From assembly GCF_907164915.1 (NCBI RefSeq), contig NC_061864.1, positions 2,778,389 to 2,842,388 on the forward strand: 64,000 nt of DNA. The letters are read 5' to 3'. Source of the DNA: Impatiens glandulifera. Taxonomy: Eukaryota; Streptophyta; Magnoliopsida; Ericales; Balsaminaceae. Below the pieces are notes generated by a model. That model searched no databases and was not told the DNA's origin. It worked only from the letters and a program-made list of their open reading frames with translations. How positions within the stretch are numbered: position 1 is the first letter of the stretch; each line of letters opens with the position of its first letter. Positions 27,449 through 40,089 of the stretch are shown piece by piece. The translations under genes were made by a program, and so were the position numbers.

Positions 27449-28752
27449 ATGGTGAGTTTCGTATCTTTCTCTCTTGAATTCTTTATCTATCGGTTTCTGG
27501 TTATAAGTATTACTATGATTCAATCATTACATTTCTTGTATCTTTCGATTTGGTGATTATGGTTAATCTTACGATTCTGACTATGAAATGTTTCTGGTTA
27601 TTGTCTTGTAGGCTTTGCCTAATCAGCAGACTGTCGATTACCCTAGTTTCAAGCTTGTACTTGTTGGCGATGGTGGAACAGGTATTGTGTTTCCCGATTC
27701 TTTGTTTTTCGTTGACAAGATATCGTAAACAGAAATGGGTTTGTCTGTAGAAGACGGAAACGGGGGATTTCCAAATGAAATTTGCTCCCTTTTTGTTTTT
27801 CAGTTGTCTTATGATCTTGTTTGTGAAAAATGGAAAATTGCAGGAAAAACGACTTTTGTGAAGAGACATCGCACAGGAGAATTTGAGAAGAAATATGAAC
27901 GTGAGTTTCATGATTTATCTTTTTGTTTTTATATATGAAACCAACTGATTTATCTTTATAATCAGCAACCATTGGTGTGGAGGTTCATCCTTTGGATTTC
28001 TTCACAAACTGTGGGAAAATAAGGTTCTATTGCTGGGACACAGCTGGACAAGAGAAATTTGGTGGTCTTAGGGATGGATACTAGTAAGTTTGACAGACAT
28101 GGTTTCTCAAATGAATTTTTCATGGCTGTTCTTTTTAAGTGTTTGTTTTCTAACATTCATCTTGAATTATGTGCAGCATTCATGGACAGTGTGCTATCAT
28201 CATGTTTGATGTAACAGCAAGATTGACATACAAGAATGTCCCAACTTGGCATCGTGATCTATGCAGGTATGTTGTGTGTTCGAATCATGTTGATTATTAG
28301 TAAAAGATCATATCTTATTAACTAAATTATAATAATAAATTCCAGGGTGTGTGAGAATATCCCAATTGTGTTATGTGGGAACAAGGTTGATGTGAAGAAC
28401 AGGCAAGTTAAAGCAAAGCAGGTTACATTTCACAGGAAGAAGAACTTGCAGTATTATGAAATATCTGCTAAAAGCAATTACAATTACGAGAAGCCATTCC
28501 TTTATCTTGCCCGTAAATTAGCTGGGGATGCTAACTTGCATTTTGTTGAGATGCCTGCACTTCTTCCTCCAGAAGTCACTATTGACTTGGCTGCCCAGCA
28601 ACAGTAAGTGTTCTTAGTTTATATATCTTTCTTGATCATTATCTCGTACACTGTTAATAATTGTGGGTTTCAATCTTTGTAGGCATGAAGCTGAGCTTGC
28701 TCAAGCTGCAAATCAGCCTCTCCCAGATGATGATGATGATGCCTTTGAGTAG
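27449..28752 (+). CDS. RAN: Ran GTPase (nuclear small GTP-binding protein)
   Basis: Seven exons: 27449-27451 (ATG only), 27612-27681, 27844-27900, 27966-28083, 28177-28266, 28346-28603, 28683-28752; 221 residues, the exact family length. Ran drives nucleocytoplasmic transport and spindle/nuclear-envelope assembly through the RanGTP gradient. G motifs are all present: GDGGTGKT (20-27), [14 protein letters not shown] and ISAK. The basic patch [10 protein letters not shown] and the acidic C-terminal tail DDDDDAFE are typical. The lone-ATG first exon is fixed by phase: ATG is followed directly by GTGAGT, and exon 2 starts [11 protein letters not shown]. No damage seen. A decayed copy of the last two exons lies ~1.1 kb downstream. 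Confidence 0.97.
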
Positions 28753-29844
28753 ATGATTCTTGTTTTGCTCCTTGTTTGTGTTGTTTCGGTCTCTCTTTCT
28801 TTTTAATCATCACTATATCTTTTGAGTGATGTTTTGTGGTCTTTTTTGAATTTTTAGTATTATAATATATGTAGTGCTTCGACATGAGCACATCAAGTTA
28901 TGATTCTGAGTTTATGGCCATTTGTTTAGCAGTTGTTTTGGATGATATAGATGATGACATTTTTATGCTGAAAAAAAGAAGTTTGGTCATTTGTCTACAA
29001 TGTTTGTTCTCCTTCTTTATGGGTTTTATTTATAATTTTGTTTTATAAAGTGAAGAAGATTCATTTGAAAGAAGCTTAAATATCATTTTTCATCTTACAT
29101 ACACATATGAGAGCCTAATTTCATTTTTATCATACAATCAATCCTCAACCCTAGTTGAATTCCTCGGTCAAGATGTTCTTTTGAATGGTAGATTATGATT
29201 TCTTTATTTGCTTTTTTAGTTGAATTCCTCATTTCCTTGGTCAAGATGTTCTTTTGAATGGTAGATTTTGATTTCTTTATTGTTTTTTTACTTTCGTTTG
29301 GATCTTCATCATTTCACTTTTCTTACCATTTAAGTGTACAAATTTTTTAAATGAAGAAACGATCTCTTCTTAAACCCTTGTTTTGAACCCTTAGAAGTCT
29401 CAGTGACTGTTACTAGTTAACATATGAGAGCCTTATTTTCATTTTATCATAGAAACCTCTACCTTAGTTGAATTTCCAGATGTTCTTTTCAATGGTAGAT
29501 TGTGATTTCTTTATTTACTTTTTTAGTTTTGTTGGGATCTTCATCATCTTCACTTTTCTTCTCATTTATGTTTTAATTTTTTTTAAGAGGGTTAACCTTG
29601 AAGGTAAAATCTTAAGTAAAAGCTGAATGAGAAATGAGATGGTAAGTCATCTCTTCTAAACTCTACTTTACAAAAATGTCATTGGTGCAGTTTTTAAATC
29701 CCAAGATTTGTTTTTACACAGCTAGCCAAGAAAAATTACCCTAGTAAAAAAACTAACAGAAATAAATTCTTTTCAATTTTTTATCAGCTAAAAAATTTCC
29801 ATTTAACAAGTGAAAGAAACTTGTTACTGTTTTGTTTTGTAGTG
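28753..29844. other. Ran 3' flank with short direct repeats
   Basis: Ran 3' UTR followed by AT-rich DNA. Between about 29150 and 29550 a unit built around AGATGTTCTTTTGAATGGTA occurs three times (near 29171, 29245 and 29478), each followed by a GATTTCTTTATT stretch. The third is the most diverged. No coding function is seen. Confidence 0.6.
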
Positions 29845-29970
29845 ATCTGAATATGCATTTTATTGAGATGCCTACTCCTGAAGGGTGGCAGTTGACATGG
29901 CTATACCAAATTTGGTATTTTTAGTTATTATATAGGACGTGAAGCTAAGTTTGCCGCTGAAATTTTAACC
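29845..29970 (+). pseudogene. Decayed fragment of a Ran 3' end
   Basis: 29843-29895 reads like the end of Ran exon 6: GATCTGAATATGCATTTTAT matches the true gene's GATGCTAACTTGCATTTTGT, followed by TGAGATGCCT and a shortened, altered copy of the segment up to TTGAC-TGGCT. At 29938-29965 GGACGTGAAGCTAAGTTTGC matches the start of exon 7 (GGCATGAAGCTGAGCTTGCT). The order and the short AT-rich gap between them copy the exon 6-intron-exon 7 layout of the intact Ran gene, so this looks like remains of a tandem genomic duplication, not a retrocopy. It cannot encode a GTPase. Found by eye, so the boundaries are approximate. Confidence 0.7.
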
Positions 29971-31185
29971 TCTTCGTGATGAATACGATAAGGCCTTCGA
30001 TTATATATATGTTATTTCTGTAGGAAACCAGTTGTAGAGTTGGCAATTCATTGGCCAAAGATTTTGTCATTTTAATATTATAAGCCTCTATTGGAAATCC
30101 AGAACATAGTGAAACATTCCGATTAGGACAATGTTTTCTTTTTGTTTTTTTCTGTTGAAGATGCTCCATTATGTACCATTACTGAAATTAGGTGACCAGC
30201 AAATTAAAACACCAAACCAACTCCTCCGCTTATCATTTCTTGTTTCTGTAAATCAGAATTTTTAGTTGCATCTCAAATTCAGTTTGACATTCAATCAAGA
30301 CCCATAGTGTGACCTACCTAACCACAAGTATAATGATACCAAAGAAGCATACTTGTTTCATAAATTTTCGTTATGAAGATTTATAATCTAGTCACAATTT
30401 TATTCAATAAATATTGGTTACACCAAAAGTGTTACAACTATAATTTATTGAGAAGGCAATATTGCTAGCTCCAAATCAACCACATACGAGCAAAAAATAC
30501 TATCTATTATATAGTAAAAAGAGATGAAGTCCAAGTAAAGGAATATTCATCATGCATTAGAATTTCTCGGTACATTTTCTTTTGGTACAAGTTGTTACCT
30601 TTACAAAAAAAAAATTTACAATAAAAAAAGCCAAAATTCGTATAAAAAGTAACTATACACCGAAGATGAAGATGATGAAGATGATGAAAATTTCGATATT
30701 GCCAGTGACCTTATTTTCGATATTGCCAGCGGCAAACTCAACATCATCTATAGACCCTTTGGAAGCAAAGCATGCCTCCAACATGGTCCTGAAAACGCAG
30801 GGCATTCAACATATTAAAAAAGCACAATTTTTGAATATGCAGCTAGCAAAACCGTGAAATCAGAAAGATGAAAGAGTCTCATGCCCTTGACTTTTATATA
30901 TACCGGCTAAAAGTAACACGACAAAGGTCTTTATTACAAATATGGAAGGCTCGACAGGAAATTAAGAAAACAAATAGAAGGATATAACTGTTTTTGGCTA
31001 TTACAACATTTCTTCAGAATTTGTCTCAAGCTATAAATATGAATAGACAGACAACACCGCAAAGAAACTATACAAATTGACACCATTTTTCTGAGCTCAT
31101 CCTTAAAGAACAGCCTCTATAGACAGATATAAAGACTATTAAAGAAGCCTAGAATCCAAATTTGCAAAACCTTAAAATATTTCAA
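29971..31185. other. Intergenic / 3' region of the Agenet-ENT gene
   Basis: Contains the 3' UTR of the minus-strand Agenet/ENT gene, probably reaching to about 30900. At 30690-30830 the sequence is less AT-rich and on the minus strand reads like an exon after a GTTTTCAG acceptor (MLEACFASKGSIDDV), with a doubled GGCAATATCGAAA unit. No family is recognised. Otherwise featureless. Confidence 0.4.
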
Positions 31186-32362
31186 CTAACGACTGTGTGT
31201 CTCGCCCAGCAGAAATTTTCTCAACTCGACTAAATGTTCATCATTTGATATATGGAGTGTTATACGAAGATCCGTTAATAATGCTTCTTGTTCCCAACTT
31301 AACGGCCCCGAAGCATATAGGGCCTCTAGAGTACAGCGATAAGCATGCAACTCTAATGTATGAACACTATCATCAATTTTTTTGTGCATAAAATGACTGT
31401 TATCATTTCCGAGGCAGTTTTCAGGAAGCCTATCTGGACTGCTACTAGCAACACTACAACTACCAACAGAACATGCATCATTATCAGAATCATTAGGTTC
31501 AGGGATTCTAGCAAGAGAACAGGCAATAGGACCAGTTCTCTTCCTATCAGAAAATCCATCTAACCTATTGTTAAATGAAGAATAAATGCTTTTTTCACCC
31601 AGATATTTTCTCGGGTAAGCAATAGCATCTACCTTTTCAAGAGCGCGGGCAGAGTCTCTTTCTAGTGTTCTTGTTTTCTGAAAATGACCGCTGTAGACAT
31701 CAAGATGGCACGATGGGGGCGGAGATGCTTCTCGCAACGTTCTACTAACTTCGCAAGCAAAAGCATCATTCTCACGCCGCCTCTTAAACATTCCACTCGG
31801 TTTTGGCTCTAAAATTCCTCTTTTCTGATGGCCATTAGACGCAGGTTTGAGATGCTGATAACTTCTAGATCCCTGTAGCAGATGGGAAACAATCCAATTA
31901 AGCATTCAGTAAATCACACGATAAAAGGGATAAAAAAGATGAAACACAATATACCTGCCCATGCCCAAAAATAACCCATCTTTCATTTTGCCAAGATAAT
32001 CGAGCCCTAGTCCTTGACATATGGACTCTCAGTTCCTGGGAAGGTCCTAGTAGCCTCACCAAATAACAATCACCATTCAAGACCTTCAAAACGGTGGCAC
32101 TATTCCATGAACCATAATTGAAAACCTCTACAACATCCCCAGCCACCCAAATCTGAATATCTTCAATTGAAGGGGGGCAAGGTCTGATAGCCTTTCTCGA
32201 CACCCTCTCGAAAACAGCCTCCTCTTCTGTCGATTCCAGATGATGATCAAACTTCACAAGATAACTGCGCCCATTACCAGAGATGATTTCAGCACAACGC
32301 CATGACATTGGAACCTGGTTTCCACTCATAACCTCCACTTTGCAACCCTTCCTGAATTTCAT
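31186..32362 (-). CDS. Agenet (plant Tudor-like) and ENT domain protein
   Basis: Two coding exons, 31955-32362 and 31186-31872 (minus), 364 residues. The N-terminal ~135 residues form a pair of Agenet/Tudor-like modules (FRKGCKVEVMS..., then IWVAGDVVEVFNYGSW). A basic, disordered middle follows. The C-terminal 63 residues (302-364) look like an ENT domain (VHTLELHAYRCTLEALYASG...). Agenet modules read histone marks or bind RNA, and ENT domains mediate protein contacts, so a nuclear chromatin-associated role is likely. The start is the ATG at 32362: it lies 11 bases after a TGCAG acceptor at 32374-32378, and the upstream in-frame Met is intronic. A 5' UTR intron (32374-32902) is supported by matching donor and acceptor. 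Arabidopsis At4g32440 is a probable counterpart (recalled). Confidence 0.85.
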
Positions 32363-35300
32363 GATTGGCGAAACTGCAGAAATCAAAATATTCAATAAGT
32401 CCCAAAGTTAACATGCAAGAACACAACAGATAGAGAATAATAAAGAAATAAATAAAATTTATTAAGCACTATATCCGATCTTTCTCCATATGATAATCTG
32501 TCCAGAAAGGATATGATTGAGATAGCAATCAAATTCATTTCACTAATAAGCAAACTAAAAATGATGCAAGATCATAGCCACAAAAATCACCAAATAATGA
32601 AGAAAATCGTTGATCAACAATAAAATAGCACAACAAACATGCATCACTTGAGAAGCTTGAGATTGAGAATTAAGATATAGTAAAAGCCAAGAAACTAGGA
32701 GTAAAGAACAGAACGATAAGACATTCTTAAAATCAAACAATAACATCGGTAGAGAAACCTACGATTAAGGGAAGATTCAATAAGAAACTCCAAATTCGTA
32801 AAAAAGAGCAATTTTCAGAAAGAATGCATCAAAACCCTAGAAATTAACACATTAAACATTATATGAAGCATCGTAAATGACTAAACAGAAATCAAAGTTT
32901 ACCTTGTTGCTAATTAGAAATTGAATTGCAGCACAAATTCTAGATTATAGAGATCGTTAATTTGATCTGAAAATTGATAAAAGGATTTGGATTATGAAAG
33001 TTTCGATCTTTAGGGCTTCAAGATAAACAACTGTTGGGGCCAGAAAATTATTTATACCAAATGGGATTATAATAATTATTTCTTTCAATGAGGGCATTAA
33101 TGGAATTCACAAGAGGAATGTTATCCTCATGTGCAAGAGATTTTTTTTTTTTTTTTTTTAAATATATTATTATTTGGGTTGTTTTTGTTAAATTAAACTA
33201 TTTATAATATAATCTTGTTTGAAGGGTAAATGCTCAAGGTGTCATTTTTTAAACTATCCTATTTTTGAAGAAAATAATGTTAAAATAGAAGGAAATAGTT
33301 TTATATTTTTAATTTTGTTGATGGTATTGATAATTAATATGATGTCAATAATTTAATTTAACTTAATCATATTAAAGAAGACCTTATTTTCAGAAATAAA
33401 AGAAAAAAATACCTTAATTATCCGTTCTTTATTAATCTATTTGTTTTTAATTCTTAATTGATACATTTGGGACTTTTTTATTAAATATAAAATAGTCAGT
33501 TTAAAATGGATATTTTTCTTGGTGGAAATGGCTTATAAAATATAAGCAATAATATTTAATCTTGATTGAGGGCTTTTCTTAAAAATTAAAATAAAATAAA
33601 ATTTGTGGCCTTGATGGGGCCTGTATTGTGCGGTTATCATGGGCTTAATAAATATGGAATTTGGAGAAGCCTTTTAGTAAAATTATAAGGACCTATTTGA
33701 AAATAGAACTTCTATTGTTTTTATTTTAAATGATTAAATGTATAATGAGAAAGTGTATAGTCAGTCCTAAAGGGACAATTTTTTATTCAGATATTAATAA
33801 TAAAAATAATTCACACAAAACATTAATGATTTTATTACCAAAGTCACTTCCCCAAGTAAAAGTTGAAAATACATACTTAACTTTGATATTAGATCCAAAT
33901 TAATTAGCTTTAAAACCAAGTGAAAACATTATTACATTTGGGTTTTACACATGTTTTTGTTGATGTGTATTTATAAGGAATTTCTTTCTTCTTTACTCAT
34001 CTTTTTTCATGGGGATATCTAGAGTCTATACTAGTGAGGACAGACAGGCCTTCCAGGTTATTTATTATTATTCTTTTTATAATTAAAATAGAAAATTATT
34101 ATATATTTATAATATAATATAAAATATAGCAACTTCAATAAATAAATAAATATAAAAAATCTAACTAGGACACCCCAAACTTCTCGGCCAGTACCGGATT
34201 CGCGATTGACATATCAAGAAAAGTAAGATACTGACATATATATATATATATAGTGGAGAGTTGATGAAAATAAATATATGCATAATAACTAACCCACACA
34301 ACATAGGAAAACTCTAGTGAGAAATGTTTAATATCTGATTATTGATTTTTCTTAATTATAATAACTCACATATTTGAGTCATGACGTTAAGTTTTCATGC
34401 TAACTCTGCTTTATTTAAAAAATAAAAATAACTTGCATATTTCTTTCATGACTTTACATCACTTTTGTCCGTGTATATATATAGCTTTAGATAATCAATT
34501 AATGTAACATTTACATTAGTTTTATTTTCAAAATTGCAAAGAATAAAAACGATCATTTTATTGATAATTTAATTACATTTTTGGTCCTCATGAGAATATA
34601 CTTTCTTGTCACTTTATTCACACTTTTGGATATACATGCAATCTAATAAGTAACTTTGCATTACTTATAAAATTTAAAATTGATACATTAGATTTGACAC
34701 CTGATCTAACCAAGTTTGTATAAATAGTTCCTTTGGGTTATTAATGAATAGATAGATATCTTTGGCATTCCCCTAGAAAAAAAGGCAAACCAGTGTTTGT
34801 AGCAAAAGATGGTCAAAATAATACCTCCAAGACAGACTTATCTTCCTTCTTCGACCTATTATCATCTTTATCGATATTCTCTATCTGCCTTTCTCTTCTC
34901 CCTCTATATCTTTAATTAATTCATTCATTCATTCATTTTTAACACAAAAATAAATAGACTAACATATATAATTAACAAGGGTATTTAAAAGCATGATATC
35001 TTTTGTTTTCTATATCTATCAAAATCTATCTATCTATGGTGGCCATGGATAACTACAAGTATTATTAATTACTTAATGTTTAAGAATGCAATATTAATTT
35101 TATTTATGTATATATATATATATAGAAAGAGAGGGAGAGAGAGGAGAAACAGAAAAAGCAAGAGAATCAACTCAATTGGTTGAATAAAAAGAGAGAGAGA
35201 GAGAGGTAGGGAAAAAAGAAAGAAAGAAAAAGGGTTGAGCAGATCGAGCTTAATTATACGTCCTTCTTCGAAATTGCAGCCATGCAAATTGCTTTATACA

Positions 35301-36484
35301 ACAATATTTTGAGATCAGACTTATTTTAAAACATAATTTTTATTTTAAGTTAGGTCATTTTATTCATTGCTCCATCTAGACACGTACACTAACAAGATAG
35401 TTTGACCTAGCTTAGCTAGCTAGCTCATAGTGTCACATTTATATATAAATGTTAAGTAATGTATTAATTCAAATACATGTGTTAGTGTTACACCTTAATT
35501 ATCAATAGTTTTTTGACCTTTTTTTGAATCAATTGTGGGGGCTACCTAGCTACGGGCTTGGCAGCACATTAAAAAGTGGGAGTGGGACTTCACTTTGGAA
35601 TATATAATTATTAAATGGAATATACAATATGCATGATCAATGAGAGCGAGCTAGCTAGCTAGCTAGCTAGGTTGCTTAAGCTTGTAGGGTCTTCTTCTTT
35701 TTCATGGCATATATAAAAGTATCATGTATATTTAAAAAAAACAAACATTAAATGCAAGGAATATTCACTCACTCACTCAATGATATAAAAAGAAGAAGAA
35801 AGAATTAAAACATAATAGTAATTAATTATTATTATTCCAATTTTATTTTTTTTGGTTCTAACTATATTAGTAGGTGTTGATCATGGATGATCTTATAAAT
35901 TCAGTCAAAGGGCTGGAGTTTAATTGTGTGATGAGCAGGCGGTCATTACATTACATTACATAAAAGGCTACAAACAAAGATCTTGAAATGATCAAACTTG
36001 TCTTGCTTAGACATTGCTTTTCTTTTCTTTTTGTGGGGCACCTATTTTCCACCAATTATACAATAACATATTATATGCATGTCTAATTGCATCCCTATTC
36101 TAAACTTTTTTTTTTCTTTTTTTTTTTATACATAATATCATCCACCTCTCTTTGGTAAATGACATTACTCAATTTATTAATTAAAATAATTTATTTTTTT
36201 AAATATATATATTTAATACCCTTTAATACAAATCCTATCCACTTGAGGTGGGTTGTATATATTAAAATTAATTTAAAATATATAAATGGTAGCCAAAACA
36301 AAACAAAAAAAAAAGAAAAAGAAAAAAAGATCTTGGCGATTCCCGAGGAGAGGTGTGAAGAAATTTATATATAAAGCCCGCCATAGCCAGTTGTTTGAAC
36401 TCACTAGCTACCATTTTGTTTGTTTTCTTCTCTCGATTGAATATTTATTAATTAATATTATAAAGCTTACTTAGTTAATAACTG
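32363..36484. other. 5' UTR/promoter of the Agenet-ENT gene and long intergenic DNA
   Basis: 32374-32902 is the 5' UTR intron and about 32903-33030 the leader exon of the Agenet/ENT gene. From 33050 to 36480 the DNA is AT-rich and without a credible gene. It holds GA-rich runs (about 35125-35210), TAGC/AGCT repeats (35405-35425 and 35649-35670) and T or A homopolymers. The last ~150 bases are the leader of the zinc-finger gene. I saw no recognisable microRNA hairpin. Confidence 0.5.
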
Positions 36485-37127
36485 ATGATGAACAACAGGC
36501 CCGGAGACTGGAACTGCCGGTCATGTTTTCATCTAAACTTCCAAAGGAGGGACTCTTGCCAGCGATGCGGCGACCCTAAGCCAGTCTTAGTAGGACAGCT
36601 CGATCATTATGCCGCCGCCACCTTCGGGGCCTTACGGGCTTCATCTGGCGTCAGTGGTTCCTCCAATTCTCCATTCGGATTCAGCATCGGACCCGACGTC
36701 AGGCCCGGAGACTGGTACTGTACGGTTGGTAACTGCGGCGCACATAACTTCGCCAGTCGCTCCAGCTGCTTCAAGTGCGGCGCTTTCAAGCTCGACCACG
36801 CCGATTCTCCAGCCACTGGTTTTGATGCTGCAGATATGGCCCGCGGAAGATCCGGCTTTGGCGCAGCCGCCTTTGCCGCTTTTAGCTCACCCGGAAATAT
36901 TATTAACAGCCGCTCCAGTTGGAAGTCTGGTGATTGGATTTGTACCCGGTACGTACCTACGTACTAGTTTTTTATTTATTATTTATATTATCTAATTAAA
37001 TTAATTTAATATATATATAAACAGGTCGGGTTGCAACGAACACAATTTCGCAAGCCGAATGGAATGCTTCAGATGCAACGCACCAAGGGTCGACTCCACC
37101 ACTATGACGTCATCGTCATACTTTTAA
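36485..37127 (+). CDS. RanBP2-type (RanBP/NZF) zinc-finger protein, three fingers
   Basis: Two coding exons, 36485-36948 and 37025-37127, 188 residues. Three RanBP2-type fingers of the W-x-C-x(2-4)-C-x3-N-x6-C-x2-C form: PGDWNCRSCFHLNFQRRDSC (residues ~6-30), PGDWYCTVGNCGAHNFASRS (~76-100) and SGDWICTRSGCNEHNFASRM (~146-171, split by the intron inside the Arg codon). Linkers are Ala/Gly/Ser-rich. In animals such fingers (ZRANB2) bind single-stranded RNA; RNA binding here is inferred. GC content is clearly higher than in the flanks. Start ATGATG at 36485 follows an in-frame stop-rich leader. A further spliced exon begins at 37232 after the stop and has coding-like composition. Confidence 0.88.
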
Positions 37128-40089
37128 TCTCTTCCATTATTAGATTCTCCAATTTTTGGTAATATTCTTTTAATTAATTACTAAAACCATTTATAAAATA
37201 ATAATAATAATTTTTGTTTAATTAGTTTCAGGCGGAAACGGGTCGGGAGAAGCAAATTCGGGTCAGGGGTGGAAGAGGAGGAGAAAAAGAGAGAATCAAG
37301 AAAGGACTTCCACTATGATACCATGCGCCAGCTTTCACTTTATCTTTCCTTAATTTGATTTGCTTTTTTTTTTGTATTTTGTTTTTTTTTTCACTTTATT
37401 AATTTCATTATCAAATTCAGCTTTGTCAGGGAGTTTTTTTTTTTTTTTTTTTTAATTAGGTAATGACCTTTCTTTCTTTGGTTTGGAAAAACCTTAATCT
37501 TGTTCTCTTTTGATATTGTTGTGACATTTATGTATCGATTATTGATGTTGGATTGATATCTAAAGTCAGAATTTTATCTAATATTACAAATATATTATAT
37601 ATATATATATATAAATATTATAAAAGATTAAAAATATTTGAAGTTAACATGAAAATCATTCATTCAAATAATAGTAATAATTTATTAAATAAATAATTGT
37701 ACTTAGTTTTCTTTACATTATTAATGAATGAATGTAATTTCTAAACATTTTGATGCACATAAGCATCCAATTTGACAACTAAATTTAATTTAAAATTTCA
37801 AATTAAACTTGATCACAATTTAAAAAATATATATATACTCAATATATGTATATAAAAATATCAAACTTTTCATTAAACACTTTTTAGATTAGAAGATATC
37901 GACTAAAACATATTTCTGTCTAAAACAGTACCTAGTTAGGATAAATGGAGAGTCATATAGATAATTGAGTAGAGCATTCGGGTTTAACAACGACTCATAG
38001 TTCATTGAATAGAGTAGACCGACCTGAATGTTGAATGTCGATAATGAGTCATATATAATTTTTTTAACAATATTTTTATAATAATACAGAAGATGTATTA
38101 TAATTTAATGTTAAAATCAATCAAAATTATTAATAATTTAACTTAAATGGGAATAACATATACTTACAAAAAAAAATACATTTCATTTTTCTTTTTTGTG
38201 GTGCTATGCAACTGCATAGGTTTGACCCTAGTGCCGTTAAACAAAGTTATGGGTTCGAGTTGGTTTTATGCCTAATCTCTCAATATAATATGTGAAGATA
38301 ATAAACCAACTAATCCTACTTAACCGCTTGAGCTATTAAGAGTTAAAAATAAATAAAGAATGACCTAGCTAATTAGATATTATATATGTTGCTGATCATG
38401 CATGGATCCCAGCCAAATTAAGTACAACAAGTCAAGAACACAGTAATGGCAACTTTTAGATGTACTATATATATATATGTATATCTCTTTTTCTCTAAAT
38501 CAAAGATTTAAAGTTGTGAATTCTTTTTGTAAGTGGTAAAGTGGAGTAAGTAAATAATGAGATCTGGGGTTTGGTTTGAGTTCTTATCCGGAAAGCAAAG
38601 CAATAAAGGAGATGGTGTTTTATTTAATAATAATGGAGCACCATCCAGCTTTTGGTTAAACCCAATGCACAGCTAGCTCTTAAAAGTATAAGATTCCATA
38701 ACTATACATTTTCATTTCTTTTATTATTATCATAACAAACAACCCAATTTATAAATTAAATTACAAAATTATATTTCAAATCAATAATCTACATATATAT
38801 TCAAAATGATTGAGTGGTTGCTGATTAATTTCCTAATCAATAAAATTGATTTATAATTATTTAGCCTGCTACCTTTTAGTTCTCACTTAAATAGTAAAAA
38901 ATAGATATGTTTTTTCAAAATAAGACCATAAGCTTTCACTTGTATTGTTCTTATTATGAGTTTGTCCCCATTTTGTACTTTGATCTTGTTTTAGTCAGAA
39001 AGAGATTGGGTAAATCGATAAATGATATCAATGGCCGACAAGGCAAAATGGTGTTGAAAACAGTTGTGTGAAATCTTATAATTAATGAATCAATTCATTG
39101 GCACATATAGTAATAAATAATTATTTGTGAATAATAAGGTTTTCAGCTTCTAAAGTTTTGTAAAACAAATTAAGGTTGCATTAGTGCTACTTTGATGATA
39201 ATCAATCATACTCTTAGAGTGATGGATCGCAAATTCAGTCAGCAAAATAACTTATTTTGAGTACAACTTATTTTGAGTACTAAAAAAAAAAATAGGACAA
39301 CGGATTAAATATGTAACCCGCAAACACTTAACCATGCACAGATTTGCCGTCTGACGGGCTCGAACTCAGGAACTTAAGGTTAGTATTCACCTCTTCTTGT
39401 GGGTGCTAACGAAAAAAGAAAAGAAAAAGAGCTAATATATTCAAGTGTCAAGAGTCGTACGACTAATAAGTACAAAGTTACTAAACTTAAAAAAAGACAT
39501 TTCATTAGAGTCGTTAATGACTCAACTTGAATGGTAACAAAATGGGCGAGTCCAAACATCTCATCAAACTTGATATTCCAATTTAAGATAGACTATAAAT
39601 CGGTCAAAAAATACTATTAAATTCAAAATAGCCTTTTTGGAGCAATGAAGATGTTGTGAGCTTTATAGCTGTCTCACTTTGTTTCATAAAATCTTTATTA
39701 TTTGATCAAACATGTTTTTTTTTAATGTTACTTATTCACATAGGATTCTCCAAAGCTAACATCTTTTGATGTCTTCTCTTCCCTTTCATTGACCTAAGTT
39801 AGTGGCCACTGGCAACATTCTTTTTTCCCAAATATAAACTGGTCAAAAAGACTCATTTCTTCATTAGTCCCCTTTTTCTGCAAAGCTTTAATGTTTTCTT
39901 CATGTGGGTAGTTCATTATTCTTTTTTGCGTAAAACAATAATCGACCAAAGTATTTTGTCCAAATCGCTTTAACAGTAATCAACCAAATGACAACAGCTC
40001 ATCCAGTTCAGTGTACAAAGTGCATAAAGCAAAAAAAGAGAGCATCAAAATATCAATGGAAATATAAAACAGTTAAAACTTACAATTGC
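37128..40089. other. Zinc-finger 3' UTR and intergenic DNA
   Basis: 37128-37158 plus a downstream exon from 37232 (after a TTTCAG acceptor) form the 3' UTR of the zinc-finger gene. From 37550 to about 39900 the DNA is AT-rich. 39281-39420 (minus) has a tRNA-like B-box (GAGTTCGAGCCC) and ends in a T-run, like a SINE. The last ~100 bases are the 3' UTR of the membrane-protein gene. Confidence 0.45.

Noticed and set aside
30582..30857. 91-codon plus-strand frame with Lys/Met repeats
   Set aside because: Low complexity and antisense to the probable 3' UTR of the Agenet/ENT gene.
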